Below the pieces are notes generated by a model that made no database searches, was not told the origin of the DNA, and saw only the letters and a program-made list of their open reading frames with translations. 64,000 nt of DNA. It comes from Lewinellaceae bacterium (lineage in GTDB: Bacteria; Bacteroidota; Bacteroidia; Chitinophagales; Saprospiraceae). The stretch spans positions 124,001 through 188,000 of the forward strand of contig JACJYH010000003.1 in assembly GCA_020636195.1 (NCBI GenBank). The letters run 5' to 3'. This document shows, piece after piece, positions 17,832 through 28,113 of the stretch. How positions within the stretch are numbered: the stretch's first letter is position 1; each line of letters begins with the position of its first letter. The translations under genes and the position numbers were made by a program.

Positions 17832-20800
17832 TTATTGTTTGATGGTATCTTTGGGCGTATTGGTCAGTTTCAACATAGAACCAAACTCAGTCCTATAAGC
17901 TAATCCAAACCCATATTTTTGACGAAGTTGACCGAGATTAACGGGATCTATGTCCGTTTTGCCATATGTCCTTATTTTCAACTTTTTATCATCTGTCAGC
18001 AAGAATTCTATGGCATAATCCGGTAACACTTGATTGACCGAAACGCCCTGATTTTGCAGTACATAGTTTGCTCCTAAGTTGAGTGAAAACCTCTCGTCCA
18101 GGAATTTAAACCTGTTCTTTAGGGTAAAATTTATCTCATCCGGTAACAATAAATTTGAGTTTAATAAGCTTCCGGAGATGGTATTATTATGCAGCCCAAG
18201 ATCAAAATCCACGCCGGAAAGAACACCATTTCCTGCAATAACAGAGTTAAGCAAGCTTGTGATATGCATGGATAACTGACTAGAAAGAAACTCACTCAAG
18301 GTATTGACTCCCACACTCTGAAGACCACCAGATCCAAAAATATCGGATAAACTGTTAGACGGAAGGAAGGTATTCAAAACAATCAAACCTAAGACCTGGC
18401 TATTCAATTCAAGTTCATTATTGCGCAACAATCTCAACTTGCTATCAGCATATGAAGCCAGTTCTGAAGGAAGGTTTGGAAATGAAACATCAAAATTGAT
18501 AACAGGATTGAAAAGGGTTCCTCCAAGTTTCAGTTTGAGGTCTACATCCGTTCTTTGTTCGGCTAGCCGTTGGGTTTCTGTAGGTGCTAAGGTGATGTAT
18601 TCCTCGATGAATGGTCTTATGGAGGTACGTGATCGATAATTTGCTGTAATATTGAGCGTGGTATTGAGTGGATCACCAGTCCATCGGATAATGCCGCCTC
18701 GATCCACGATAAATGGTTTTGCAACCGGCAACAAGGTAACCGTAAATAAATATTCGCCCTGCTCAATTTCGTAGTCACCGAACATCTCCAAATTTTCATT
18801 CTTTGACATAGTGATCTTCAGGTTTCCTCTTCCCCTACCCTTGATAATGTCACCCTTTGCTTCATCAAAAATAATACTAGCTTCAGCTTCAGGCGTGATG
18901 CTGAGCGTCATATTCATTGTAATATTGGTGAGTGGTGGTGCGGTCTCTATTTTTTTGTCTTCACTCTTGTTGACAAATTTTATAACGCTTTCATTTTCTG
19001 CATATTCTGAATCATCCACAGGAATAAAAAGTTTGGAACCCTCTCTAGTGATGGCATTGATATCAATGTGTAAATCGCTAAAATATCCTTGCAAATTGAC
19101 TACAAAATCACCAATTCCGTACCCATAATAAACCGGATTATCTGCCTTCGTTGTATTCAAACCGATTACATTGCTTCCCGTGATTGTGGCATCTACACCA
19201 AAGTTTTTAAAATATGTGTGAAACAGCTTTCCATTCACTTTTCCGGTTGTGCCATTTTCATCAGTGATGGTGACATTATCAAAAAGGATGTCCTTCTCAG
19301 AAATAGTAAAATATTGATTATCAAAAAAATAGGTTGCTCCATTGACCAATACCTTGGTAGAACCATCTTTGACAACGCCATCACCGAATAACTTCAAATC
19401 TTTTCCCTGTCCATCCAATTTAATATCTGCTTGTACCAAGCCTTTTGTATTAGCAATTCCATCTTTGAGTAAATGCTGTAACAAATTCAATGGTGCATCT
19501 CTAAGCTTTGCTTTGGCATGATACTCTTTGTTTTTGATGCTAAAATTGCCTTTGGCTGCAAAAAACTCACCAAGTGTGACGGAAGCTTGAATGTCATCTG
19601 AATTTTGAAGTTCGAAGTCCACAAACATATTACCATAACCTGTCTTGTTGACATAAATTGTAGGTATATGAAGGTAACCCTTTACGGATTTTTCCGGGCT
19701 GAAAACGTCATTCACTTCTGCTGAAAGAGAGATTAATCCACTCAAAAGAAACCTTTTTTCATGAAGTAATCCGTTGATTAGATCAATATCAAAGTTTTGC
19801 AACTCTACATGAACGCCTTTATTTTGATTGACATCATTTAAGTCAATGGTGCGGTAACCATCTGTTAGATTAAAATTATCTATATTGATAAACTTCTTAC
19901 CTATCAAAACGCTGTTGCCGGAAGTCACCTGCCATTTTTTCCCCAACATACTCAATGATGTATTATCCAAATTGAGCAAAAAGCCTTTGTCATTGGGCAT
20001 AAAACTACCTTTGATATCCACATTTTCCAATGAATCCAAGAGTTTCTCGGTATTGATATTGAAAGTTATAGTTTCATCAGAAAAAGATGTATTGACGAAT
20101 ATAGGATTTAGATTGAGTCCCAAAGCTTGCACTTTACCTGTTGATGCTATGAAACTTCCAGACTTATTACTTGCAGATGTGAGGATGTCAATGTGTTCAA
20201 AAAAATTATCTTCAAACCATAGTTCACCAATGACACCTGCTAGAGAAAATGTATTTTTGTCAGTATTGATGTGCCCTTTTACATTTAAGTTTTTAATGTT
20301 ATGTACCGGAATTGCCAAAAGTGATAAGATGTTTTGGCTGTCCTCGAGTTTAAAATTGAATTTAAAATCTTGATGAGAATTCAAGCTTATAGTGGCATCC
20401 GCAAATTCTTGAGCAAAACCGGGAAGATTATACCAAAGTGTTTTTTTAATGCCCTTAATTAAATCCTGAATGTAATATTGACCTTCGATTTCTCCTTGAA
20501 TAAAATCTCCATCAAATCTGATGTACCTATCTCCCTGTGCAGTTTGGCGGGCAATCATTTTCACGATATCCAATTTCTGCATTGTAGAATCCTTTTTGAC
20601 AGTGACATTAGAAAAATCTATTTCACCTATAAAATCATTGAGATTTTTTCCGGATGTGTGGATATCTAAATCACCCGAAAACGCCAACGGGCTTTTATAC
20701 AAATGCAGAGCAAAAAGATCTAAGTTGGTAATCTTAGATTTGAAATTTAAAAAGGCTTTGTTGTCAATGTATTGCACTTCACCATCGAACACCATCTTGA

Positions 20801-22652
20801 TATTTGGGTCTTCTGAAGAGAATTTACCATCAAAAGTATTTTTTTCAATCACACCATCCAAAATCAAGTTATTGTACCGATATGTTTTGAATTCAAAATT
20901 TTCAATGACAGCGTGGAGGTCTGCCTTTACGGTGTTCAATGTTAGGCCAACACCGTCAGTAACTTTAGATTTAAAGTTCGCTAAACCCAAATTTGGATTA
21001 TCACTCCACTTTCCTAAATCAAATTCTTGGAGATTAAGATTTCCGCTGTATCTCGCTTTTCCGGTTCCTTCACTCAAGTCCAAACGCATATCCAATTCTG
21101 CCCTTCCTAGATCAGAATCAAGCTTTCCATATGCTACAAAGTCATGTAAGTATCCGTCAAATCGACCTGAAAAATCTAATCGTCCTAATTTATTGAAGTT
21201 TCCCGGCAGATTAAAAGTTGGAATAACGGTTTTTAAGCTATGTATGTCAGAATAAAATTGGTCTATTCTGATATTGAGCAGCGTATTATCCGAATCTAGT
21301 AAATCTCGTGTATAAAATACGCCTGCGATGTCAAAGTACTTTCCCATCCGGATGTTCACATCCTTTCCGGATAAGTTGTTGATCCTTCCGGAAAATTTTC
21401 CTGATAAGTCAATAGTTTCATTCTTATTTTGATGCAAGAAAGTATTTTTTTCCAAACCTTTTGCAAAATGAAGAAGATCTCCCACATGCACTTCGCTGAC
21501 ATCAACGTCAAAATTGATAGCAATATCTTGTAAAATATTTTTAAAGCCATAAATAGTGGCGTAGCTGAAATTCATATCGCTGCTAATTTTTGACTTTTCA
21601 GTTTCTATGAACAGACCATTCAGGGTCATAGAATAGGGCAAAATGCTGATGGTATCAATGGAAACATTCTCGACCTTGAAGCCATGATTATCAAAGCATG
21701 ATAAGCTATTCAGTTGAGCAGTCAATCCTACCCAAGATGTGAAAGTAAAGCTGCTTAAGTCGAAATTAATTTTGTCAAAATAAAAGTTCTGGTAATCTAA
21801 GCCTTCGCCTTCGGTCGTGGGAATCAATTTATTTTCTTTTCCAAATTTTCCATCGTGAACCACCAAAGATTGAACGGATATATGTGCATCATTAGCACTC
21901 GGAGAAAATTCCAGAATATCCAAAATAGCACTTTTATCGATTTGATCTACACTTAGTTCATCATTGATATCGCATTGATAATTATACACTGAAGTAAAAA
22001 ACTCAGGTTGATAAAGTTCTATCTTCTTGATATCAAAATCTAAACACTTAAGATCCAACTTTTTTAGTTCGACATCACCTTCGCCGACTTTGATTTCGTC
22101 TATTTTACCTTTATTTTCATTGTCCAATGTAACTGACACGTTATCAAAGTAAAGGTCCTGAAAATCTAAATCAAATATAGTACGTTTATCAGATGATTTA
22201 CTCTTGAAGTGATCAATAAACCGCGTCAAATTTGATTTGGATTCTCCCAATTTAGTGTGGACATGTAGATGTATATTTTTTAAACCAATATATGAGAGAT
22301 CAAGCTCATTGTTCAATAAAAAAAACAAGTTCTTTCTGACAGAAAGATTGATGTCTCCACCGTAGAATAATGTATCGTTTTCGGCAGTAATGCTCACCCC
22401 TTGGAGAATAGCGCCATCCCATGGACTGATTTTAATTCTTTCCGCTGCAAGTTGGGTATCCGTTTTTTCGCTTAAATATTGGGTAATTTTTTTTCCTAGA
22501 TACGTTTGTACAGGTGCCAATTGCAGTATTATACTGAAAATAAAAAACACTAATATTGATGTGAAAATTATCCGCTTTATCCAAGTCCAAATAACCCAAA
22601 TGCGTGAAACGCTTTCAGCTGTGGTTGACGTATGTGATTTCTCTTGTGACAC
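17832..22652 (-). CDS. tamB: TamB-like translocation/assembly protein (DUF490)
   Basis: 1606 residues starting at a GTG (no ATG in frame near the membrane segment). An N-terminal signal anchor (WVIWTWIKRIIFTSILVFFIFSIILQL) is followed by an AsmA/TamB-like beta-taco body of repeated strands (GDINLSVRK, LDGVIEKNTFDGKF, VQADIKLDGQGKDL) and the C-terminal TamB domain (about 1250-1580: YEIEQGEYLFTV, GGIIRWTGDPLNTTLNI, LGGTLFNPVINFDVSFP, LGANYVLQNQG). TamB-family proteins bridge the periplasm and take part in outer-membrane protein insertion or phospholipid transport. In Bacteroidota a TamA-like partner is often encoded elsewhere; none is in this window. Confidence 0.85.
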   Translation of the reverse strand: MSQEKSHTSTTAESVSRIWVIWTWIKRIIFTSILVFFIFSIILQLAPVQTYLGKKITQYLSEKTDTQLAAERIKISPWDGAILQGVSITAENDTLFYGGDINLSVRKNLFFLLNNELDLSYIGLKNIHLHVHTKLGESKSNLTRFIDHFKSKSSDKRTIFDLDFQDLYFDNVSVTLDNENKGKIDEIKVGEGDVELKKLDLKCLDFDIKKIELYQPEFFTSVYNYQCDINDELSVDQIDKSAILDILEFSPSANDAHISVQSLVVHDGKFGKENKLIPTTEGEGLDYQNFYFDKINFDLSSFTFTSWVGLTAQLNSLSCFDNHGFKVENVSIDTISILPYSMTLNGLFIETEKSKISSDMNFSYATIYGFKNILQDIAINFDVDVSEVHVGDLLHFAKGLEKNTFLHQNKNETIDLSGKFSGRINNLSGKDVNIRMGKYFDIAGVFYTRDLLDSDNTLLNIRIDQFYSDIHSLKTVIPTFNLPGNFNKLGRLDFSGRFDGYLHDFVAYGKLDSDLGRAELDMRLDLSEGTGKARYSGNLNLQEFDLGKWSDNPNLGLANFKSKVTDGVGLTLNTVKADLHAVIENFEFKTYRYNNLILDGVIEKNTFDGKFSSEDPNIKMVFDGEVQYIDNKAFLNFKSKITNLDLFALHLYKSPLAFSGDLDIHTSGKNLNDFIGEIDFSNVTVKKDSTMQKLDIVKMIARQTAQGDRYIRFDGDFIQGEIEGQYYIQDLIKGIKKTLWYNLPGFAQEFADATISLNSHQDFKFNFKLEDSQNILSLLAIPVHNIKNLNVKGHINTDKNTFSLAGVIGELWFEDNFFEHIDILTSASNKSGSFIASTGKVQALGLNLNPIFVNTSFSDETITFNINTEKLLDSLENVDIKGSFMPNDKGFLLNLDNTSLSMLGKKWQVTSGNSVLIGKKFINIDNFNLTDGYRTIDLNDVNQNKGVHVELQNFDIDLINGLLHEKRFLLSGLISLSAEVNDVFSPEKSVKGYLHIPTIYVNKTGYGNMFVDFELQNSDDIQASVTLGEFFAAKGNFSIKNKEYHAKAKLRDAPLNLLQHLLKDGIANTKGLVQADIKLDGQGKDLKLFGDGVVKDGSTKVLVNGATYFFDNQYFTISEKDILFDNVTITDENGTTGKVNGKLFHTYFKNFGVDATITGSNVIGLNTTKADNPVYYGYGIGDFVVNLQGYFSDLHIDINAITREGSKLFIPVDDSEYAENESVIKFVNKSEDKKIETAPPLTNITMNMTLSITPEAEASIIFDEAKGDIIKGRGRGNLKITMSKNENLEMFGDYEIEQGEYLFTVTLLPVAKPFIVDRGGIIRWTGDPLNTTLNITANYRSRTSIRPFIEEYITLAPTETQRLAEQRTDVDLKLKLGGTLFNPVINFDVSFPNLPSELASYADSKLRLLRNNELELNSQVLGLIVLNTFLPSNSLSDIFGSGGLQSVGVNTLSEFLSSQLSMHITSLLNSVIAGNGVLSGVDFDLGLHNNTISGSLLNSNLLLPDEINFTLKNRFKFLDERFSLNLGANYVLQNQGVSVNQVLPDYAIEFLLTDDKKLKIRTYGKTDIDPVNLGQLRQKYGFGLAYRTEFGSMLKLTNTPKDTIKQ

Positions 22653-22757
22653 CTATTGACAAAATACTAAAAACGGATAAAGATAGTGGTTTCAAACACA
22701 ATAATGGTAGATTAACAAATCTTTAATCACTTGATTCACGGTGAAATGCACAATCTA

Positions 22758-23609
22758 TCAGACCTGCCTAAGTTGTTCAAATAGAGTAATGCATTGCTGA
22801 GCTGCTTCGATATCGTGCACTCTAAGTATCTGAGCACCTTTCATCAAAGCTACCATGTGCAAAGCTGAAGTCCCATTTAACGCTGCTTCTGCATTTAATT
22901 TCAAAGGCTTGTACACCATGGATTTTCTGGAAATACCTACCAAAACTGGTCTTTCAAAAATAGAAAACGAACGCAGTTGTTTGAGCAGTTGAAAATTGTG
23001 CTCTAAAGTTTTTCCAAATCCAAATCCAGGGTCGATAATAACGTCTTTAATACCAGTTTCTTTGGCTTTCGTTACTTGCTGAGCAAAAAATTTCATAACT
23101 TCAAGTGTCACATCATCATATTGCGGATTCTCCTGCATGGACTTGGGTAAGCCTTGCATGTGCATCATAATATATGGTACATGATATTGAGAAACCACCT
23201 GCATCATATTTGGATCAAACTGACCACCTGAAATATCATTGATTATATGTACGCCGGAATCCAAACTCCGTTTTGCAGTTTCAGAATGAACAGTATCTAC
23301 AGAAACGATGATGTCCGGAAATTCATTTTTTACCGCTGTGAGAATAGGATGCAATGCAGTCCATTCTTCATTTGGCTCCATGATGTCAGATCCTGGTTTG
23401 CTAGACATAGCACCGAAATCAAATATTTTGCATCCGTGAGAAATCCCGTCAATGATGTAATTTCTCACAGTTTCCAAGCTCTGCATCCTTGAACCCTTAT
23501 AAAATGAATTGTCATTGACATTGATGATGCCCATCACTTTTGGAGTACTAAAATCTACCAACTTCCCTCTACAATTCACTGAGTGGTGTGCATTATGTGG
23601 ACTTTCCAT
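22758..23609 (-). CDS. folP: Dihydropteroate synthase
   Basis: 283 residues, usual length for the family. It condenses 6-hydroxymethyl-dihydropterin pyrophosphate with p-aminobenzoate in folate synthesis in the cytoplasm. Signatures in order: GIINVNDNSFYKGSR (pyrophosphate-binding loop 1), IFDFGAMSSKPGSD (loop 2), VSVDTVHSETA, HIINDISGG, MMHMQGLP, VIIDPGFGFGKT (pterin-binding), LVGISRKSM and LRVHDIEAA at the C-terminus. The ATG at 23609 is the first in frame. A -7-like element TAAGTTTG lies at 23668-23661 without a good -33. Its neighbours are unrelated to folate synthesis. Confidence 0.93.
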   Translation of the reverse strand: MESPHNAHHSVNCRGKLVDFSTPKVMGIINVNDNSFYKGSRMQSLETVRNYIIDGISHGCKIFDFGAMSSKPGSDIMEPNEEWTALHPILTAVKNEFPDIIVSVDTVHSETAKRSLDSGVHIINDISGGQFDPNMMQVVSQYHVPYIMMHMQGLPKSMQENPQYDDVTLEVMKFFAQQVTKAKETGIKDVIIDPGFGFGKTLEHNFQLLKQLRSFSIFERPVLVGISRKSMVYKPLKLNAEAALNGTSALHMVALMKGAQILRVHDIEAAQQCITLFEQLRQV

Positions 23610-24043
23610 ACCTATTTATTTAATGCGATTTGTCATCGTGGGTTAAAAAAGATGGTAGCGCAAACTTATTACGAAATTCAAAACTATTGGCTATTTTATG
23701 CTAAAAATATGTTAAGAAATCTGCTTTCGATTTAACACAAACACAACATATTGATGATCAATATATTATACATTTTAATAATGTGTTTTAGCAACAAATG
23801 TTACATTGTTTACTTAAACATTGTATTTATATTTACTTTATATATCTCTCAATATGTGATGGTTAGGTTATAATTTGATGAAATTTAAGCAATATAAAAA
23901 GCGATCTTCATATATTATTTTTATAAATATAATATTTTTTAACAATAATTATTTGTGTATTAATCCATTAGATTATATCTTGCGCAGTCTTTTGAAAAAT
24001 AAAGGCATTTTTTTGATACATTTTCACCGTAAAACTGAATATT
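23610..24043. other. AT-rich intergenic region between divergent folP and M23 peptidase genes
   Basis: About 430 bases, very AT-rich. Apart from the -7-like element of folP (23661-23668) and a weak promoter-like pair for the M23 gene (TTTG 23991-23994, 22 bases, TACATTTT 24017-24024), I see no gene, repeat or stable hairpin. Confidence 0.35.
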
Positions 24044-25342
24044 TTGAAATCCAAATTTTCAAAACTCAAAGTGAGTCGTAGTCGTATTTTAGATATATTT
24101 ACTTCTGTTGCCATCGCTGCTATAATTATCTTCAATTACAACTCAGCGCATAAAACTCAAAACCAATTTTCAACTTTAAATATCATCCCAACCAAAGCAA
24201 ACTACGTTTTTGGTTTTAATCAGGATTCTTTTTCAATTCAAGAAAATGTCATCCAAAAAAACGACTTTTTCGGTGCCATTCTTCAAGCGTATAATCTTCC
24301 CACAAATCTAATCTTGCTGATAGAACATGAGGCAAAGGACATTTTTAATATAAGAAATATCCAAGCAGGTAAAAAATATCACGTAATTAAGAAAAATGAA
24401 TGCGATGATACACCTTTAGCTATTGTTTATGAGCCTGATAATTATAAATACATCATTTACGACTTTAGAGATAGCGTAAATGTGAAATTGGTAGAAAAAG
24501 AAGTTGAAACAAGAGTTGAAAATGCTTTTGGTAAGATTGAAGGATCACTTTGGAAATCCTTAGATGATCAAGGTATAGATGCAGGCATCATCGATTTGAT
24601 GGAAGAAGCGTTGTCTAGTAGTGTGGACTTTTACCATGCAAGGAAAAATGACACGTATAAAATAATTTTTGAAAGGAAGTATATTGATGGAAATCCTGTA
24701 GGCATTGGCAAATTGCTTGCAGCAGAATATACCAATGATTCCGGTGAAAACTATTCCATTTATTACAAGTCTAATGATCAAGAGGGTTACTTTGATATGG
24801 AAGGCAGACCTGCTAGGAAGTCATTTCTTAAATCTCCTGTAAAGTATTCCAAAATTTCTTCAGGATTCAGTATGAGGAGATTTCACCCAATCAAAAAAGT
24901 CAATATTCCTCATTACGGTACAGATTATGCTGCTCCATACGGCACAGAAATCAGAGCAGTTGCAGATGGCACAATCAGCGCGGCATCTTACACAAGCGGT
25001 AATGGTAAGTTTGTAAAATTAAAGCATGACAATGTCTATGAGACCCAATATCTTCATATGTCTCGATTTGCTAAAGGCATTCGTCCGGGAACTCATGTCA
25101 AACAGGGTGAAACAATAGGTTACGTAGGTGCAACTGGTTTGGCCACAGGTCCACATGTATGTTTTAGATTTTGGAAAAACGGAAAACAGGTCAACCATCT
25201 TAAAGAGAAATTGCCTTCACCTGTACCGATGAACATGACGGAACTTCCAAAGTACTTTGAGCACAGAGATGCCATCATTGCTCAGCTGAATGCCATTGGT
25301 AATCCTACATACGTTGCTGCGGTTCAGACTTCCAGACCTTGA
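24044..25342 (+). CDS. M23-family peptidoglycan metallopeptidase with altered HxH motif
   Basis: 432 residues if translation starts at the TTG at 24044 (no ATG is available near; a weak promoter just upstream supports a short leader). A single membrane anchor follows (ILDIFTSVAIAAIIIFNY). An OapA/LysM-like region occupies about 75-170. The LytM/M23 domain (about 280-390) has the Zn ligands HYGTDYAAP (H and D), the catalytic-type His in QYLHMSRF, but GPHVCFRFW where the classical motif is HxH: the ligand His is Cys. Similar GPHVCFR variants are, as far as I recall, common in Bacteroidota. It probably cleaves peptide cross-bridges in the cell wall. Confidence 0.8.
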   Translation: MKSKFSKLKVSRSRILDIFTSVAIAAIIIFNYNSAHKTQNQFSTLNIIPTKANYVFGFNQDSFSIQENVIQKNDFFGAILQAYNLPTNLILLIEHEAKDIFNIRNIQAGKKYHVIKKNECDDTPLAIVYEPDNYKYIIYDFRDSVNVKLVEKEVETRVENAFGKIEGSLWKSLDDQGIDAGIIDLMEEALSSSVDFYHARKNDTYKIIFERKYIDGNPVGIGKLLAAEYTNDSGENYSIYYKSNDQEGYFDMEGRPARKSFLKSPVKYSKISSGFSMRRFHPIKKVNIPHYGTDYAAPYGTEIRAVADGTISAASYTSGNGKFVKLKHDNVYETQYLHMSRFAKGIRPGTHVKQGETIGYVGATGLATGPHVCFRFWKNGKQVNHLKEKLPSPVPMNMTELPKYFEHRDAIIAQLNAIGNPTYVAAVQTSRP

Positions 25343-25420
25343 ATTACCCACATTCTCACTTAGCGATTCTAGAGGTTTCCATTTTGCTATAAATTTTTGT
25401 TAGATAATATCCTTTTTGGA

Positions 25421-25804
25421 ATGTTTTTTGATTATATTAAAACATTCATTAAATTGTATTTTCTTTTGTATCAATTATATGTGATAGAATTAAGAAAATC
25501 TGTTTTTTCAGAAAATAGAAAATTCAGAGATGCTAATCCCCAATTCAATGGAGTCGTTGAGTGCCTCTATGTAGGGATGACGTCGAAGTCTCCAAAGGAT
25601 AGATTTGAACAGCATAAACGAAGAGTGCTGAGTCAAAAAGGTCAAGATATATCTTCACAAATTGTATTCAAATATGGTACCTTTTTGCGTCCGAGTTTAT
25701 ACCAACATCTACCAACCTATCGAAATAGAAATGAGGCCTTGGAGGCAGAAAAAAAATTAGCTTTAGAATTGCGTCGGCAGAGATATGCTGTATGGGTGAA
25801 TTAG
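25421..25804 (+). CDS. GIY-YIG-like nuclease domain protein
   Basis: 127 residues from the ATG at 25421 (earlier in-frame TTG at 25397; later TTG starts just before YQLYVIEL are also possible). The chain follows a variant GIY-YIG order: LYVIEL as first strand, CLYVGMTSKSPKDRFEQHK with the conserved Arg and His, and NEALEAEKKLALELRRQRYAV with a Glu in the position that holds metal in this fold. It is a single-domain protein; substrate and role (DNA repair, mobile DNA or other) cannot be told. The start is followed by an unusual hydrophobic segment (FIKLYFLLY). Confidence 0.55.
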   Translation: MFFDYIKTFIKLYFLLYQLYVIELRKSVFSENRKFRDANPQFNGVVECLYVGMTSKSPKDRFEQHKRRVLSQKGQDISSQIVFKYGTFLRPSLYQHLPTYRNRNEALEAEKKLALELRRQRYAVWVN

Positions 25805-25890
25805 CATTTCAGTTAGGATAGAATGCCATATTGAAGCTATCCATGAGATTCAATAAATTCCAAATACCTACTTATATTATAGTATTTTAC

Positions 25891-25898
25891 TAATTTTG
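25891..25898 (+). promoter_or_regulatory. -7 element of the asnS promoter
   Basis: TAATTTTG, 21 bases before the ATG at 25920. No good -33 box stands at the usual distance. Transcription would begin near 25905; AAGGA just before the ATG could serve as ribosome-binding site. Confidence 0.4.
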
Positions 25899-25919
25899 CG
25901 GCTTCAATCAATAAGGATC

Positions 25920-27353
25920 ATGATACATCGCACTCGCATCAAGGATATATTTTCCGCCCCAACTTCACAATCGTATACTGTCATGGGATGGGTAAGGACG
26001 TTTAGAAATAATCAATTTATCGCACTGAATGACGGTTCCACCATTTCAAACCTTCAGGTAGTTATTGATATGGAATCTATTGATCAAGCTACTTTAAAAA
26101 GGATTACAACAGGTGCGGCCATCAGTGCACATGGCACACTTATCCAATCGCAAGGAAAAGGGCAATCCGTAGAATTGTCATGTGAAACGTTAGAGATACT
26201 TGGTGATTGTGACGCTGAAGTATATCCATTACAACCAAAGAGACACAGCCTTGAGTTTTTAAGAGAGATTGCACATTTGAGACCACGGACGAATACATTC
26301 AGCGCAGTTTTCAGAGTGAGACATGCCCTTGCATATGGGATTCATAAATTTTTTAATGATAGAGGATTTGTCTATTGGCACAGCCCGATCATTACTGGTA
26401 GTGATGCTGAAGGAGCCGGAGAGATGTTTCAGGTCACCACTTTGAATTTATTAAATCCACCGAAAGCAGAGGATGGAAGCATCAATTTCAAGAAAGATTT
26501 TTTTGGCAAATCCACAAATCTGACTGTTTCCGGTCAGTTAGAAGGGGAATTGGCAGCATTAGGATTGGGACAGATTTATACTTTTGGGCCTACGTTCAGA
26601 GCTGAAAATTCCAATACTTCACGGCATTTGGCTGAGTTCTGGATGATAGAACCGGAAGTGGCATTTTTTGACTTGGAAGATAACATGAATTTGGCTGAAG
26701 ACATGCTTAAATACTTGATAAATTATGTTTCTGAGAATTGTAAGGAAGATTTAGCCTTCCTAGAACAGCGACTTATAGAAGAGGAGAAACAAAAACCGCA
26801 AAACGAGAGATCCGAAATGCCGCTTCTCGAAAAATTAAAGTTTTGTATTGAACAACCATTTGAAAGGCTAACATATACAGAAGCCATAGAAATACTTAAA
26901 AATTCCACCCCAAATAAGAAAGGAAAGTTTCAATATACCATTGATGCATGGGGCGCAGACCTTCAGTCAGAGCATGAGCGATATTTGGTAGAGAAACATT
27001 TTAATAAACCGGTCATTCTCACCAATTACCCAAAGGAGATCAAAGCATTTTACATGAAAATGGATGATGATGGTAAAACGGTGCGAGCAATGGATGTTCT
27101 ATTCCCAGGTATCGGTGAAATCATCGGAGGCTCCCAAAGGGAAGAGAGATATGGTCATTTAATGAAGAGAATGGAAGAAATGCACATACCTGTGGAAGAA
27201 ATGGATTGGTTTCTTGATACCCGTAGATTTGGCTCAGTCCCTCACGCCGGATTTGGGCTTGGTTTTGAAAGATTGGTTCAATTCGTCACCGGAATGTCCA
27301 ACATCAGGGACGTCATCCCATTCCCTAGGTTCCCAGGAAATGCAGAGTTTTAA
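25920..27353 (+). CDS. asnS: Asparaginyl-tRNA synthetase
   Basis: 477 residues from the ATG at 25920 (AAGGA upstream). Class IIb synthetase that charges tRNA-Asn in the cytoplasm. An N-terminal OB-fold anticodon-binding domain (VMGWVRTFRNNQFIALNDG) is followed by the catalytic core: FFNDRGFVYWHSPIITGSDAEGAGEMF (motif 1 region), TFGPTFRAENSNTSRH then LAEFWMIEPE (motif 2), and GFGLGFERLVQFVTG (motif 3). The long insertion with KPQNERSEMPLLEKL is normal for bacterial AsnRS. It is a single gene and is read in the same direction as the GIY-YIG gene before it. Confidence 0.95.
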   Translation: MIHRTRIKDIFSAPTSQSYTVMGWVRTFRNNQFIALNDGSTISNLQVVIDMESIDQATLKRITTGAAISAHGTLIQSQGKGQSVELSCETLEILGDCDAEVYPLQPKRHSLEFLREIAHLRPRTNTFSAVFRVRHALAYGIHKFFNDRGFVYWHSPIITGSDAEGAGEMFQVTTLNLLNPPKAEDGSINFKKDFFGKSTNLTVSGQLEGELAALGLGQIYTFGPTFRAENSNTSRHLAEFWMIEPEVAFFDLEDNMNLAEDMLKYLINYVSENCKEDLAFLEQRLIEEEKQKPQNERSEMPLLEKLKFCIEQPFERLTYTEAIEILKNSTPNKKGKFQYTIDAWGADLQSEHERYLVEKHFNKPVILTNYPKEIKAFYMKMDDDGKTVRAMDVLFPGIGEIIGGSQREERYGHLMKRMEEMHIPVEEMDWFLDTRRFGSVPHAGFGLGFERLVQFVTGMSNIRDVIPFPRFPGNAEF

Positions 27354-27647
27354 TATCAAAGATAATTAAATAAAAATTCTAAAAGCTTAGTTTTATTTGA
27401 TTGAATACATTGGCATCTCGTTTTATCTGAGAATCTTCCAATTAAGGTCATTACACTTTCATAGAAAACATTTCATTAGTAATGTAATTCCTTGCGTAAT
27501 TAGATTCTAAAATAAAATGTGAAAATTTCACCAACTGAATTTCCTATTTTTACGTTTATAGGTATTGTTGATGTCTTTTACTAGCTCATAGCATTGACGA
27601 TTTGGTTACTCAAATGTAGGAAATGCTATCCCTTCAATATAAACGTC
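27354..27647. other. Intergenic region after asnS
   Basis: About 290 AT-rich bases. I see no gene, repeat or strong hairpin. The following gene has no recognisable promoter here. Confidence 0.3.
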
Positions 27648-28070
27648 ATGAAATTGGAAACAAAAACAACAAAAAGTATATCGAAAAAAGGAGGTATGCC
27701 ATCATATCCCACAATGGACGATTATATCCATGCACAACCTTTGGAAGCTCAAAAAATACTACAATCGCTCAGAGCTATCATCAAAGAAGCTGTGCCAGAA
27801 GTGGTGGAGAATATCAATTACAAAGTTCCTTCTTTTCGGTTAGTCGCCGATATAAAACCGATCCATCAGTTGATGTGTGTAGGTTATGCAAAACATGTGA
27901 GCTTTTATCCATTCGAAAAGACAATTGACCATTTTGCACATGAACTGAAAGGTTATGAAATCGGAAAAGGCACCGTTAAATTTTCCTTTGATAAGGATTT
28001 GCCAAAAGAACTAATAAAACAAATGGTGATATATAGGAAGCAGGAACTTATAGAAAGTTCAACACTCTAG
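27648..28070 (+). CDS. DUF1801 / YdhG-like (iron-chaperone-fold) protein
   Basis: 140 residues from the ATG at 27648. Cytoplasmic, with the DUF1801 pattern: YIHAQPLEAQKILQSLRAII, PEVVENINYKVPSF, HVSFYPFEKTID and GTVKFSFDKDLPKELIKQMV. The fold is related to frataxin/CyaY and YjbR-type proteins, and some members are described as intracellular iron chaperones; a role in iron handling is therefore only an inference. It lies 43 bases before a lipoprotein gene on the same strand. Confidence 0.8.
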   Translation: MKLETKTTKSISKKGGMPSYPTMDDYIHAQPLEAQKILQSLRAIIKEAVPEVVENINYKVPSFRLVADIKPIHQLMCVGYAKHVSFYPFEKTIDHFAHELKGYEIGKGTVKFSFDKDLPKELIKQMVIYRKQELIESSTL

Positions 28071-28113
28071 AATTCATATGTATTTAAATGGCTTACTAAT
28101 CAAAAATAAACAA

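Noticed and set aside
23875..24081. Small gene before the M23 peptidase
   Set aside because: Composition is that of AT-rich non-coding DNA and it overlaps the start of the real gene in another frame.
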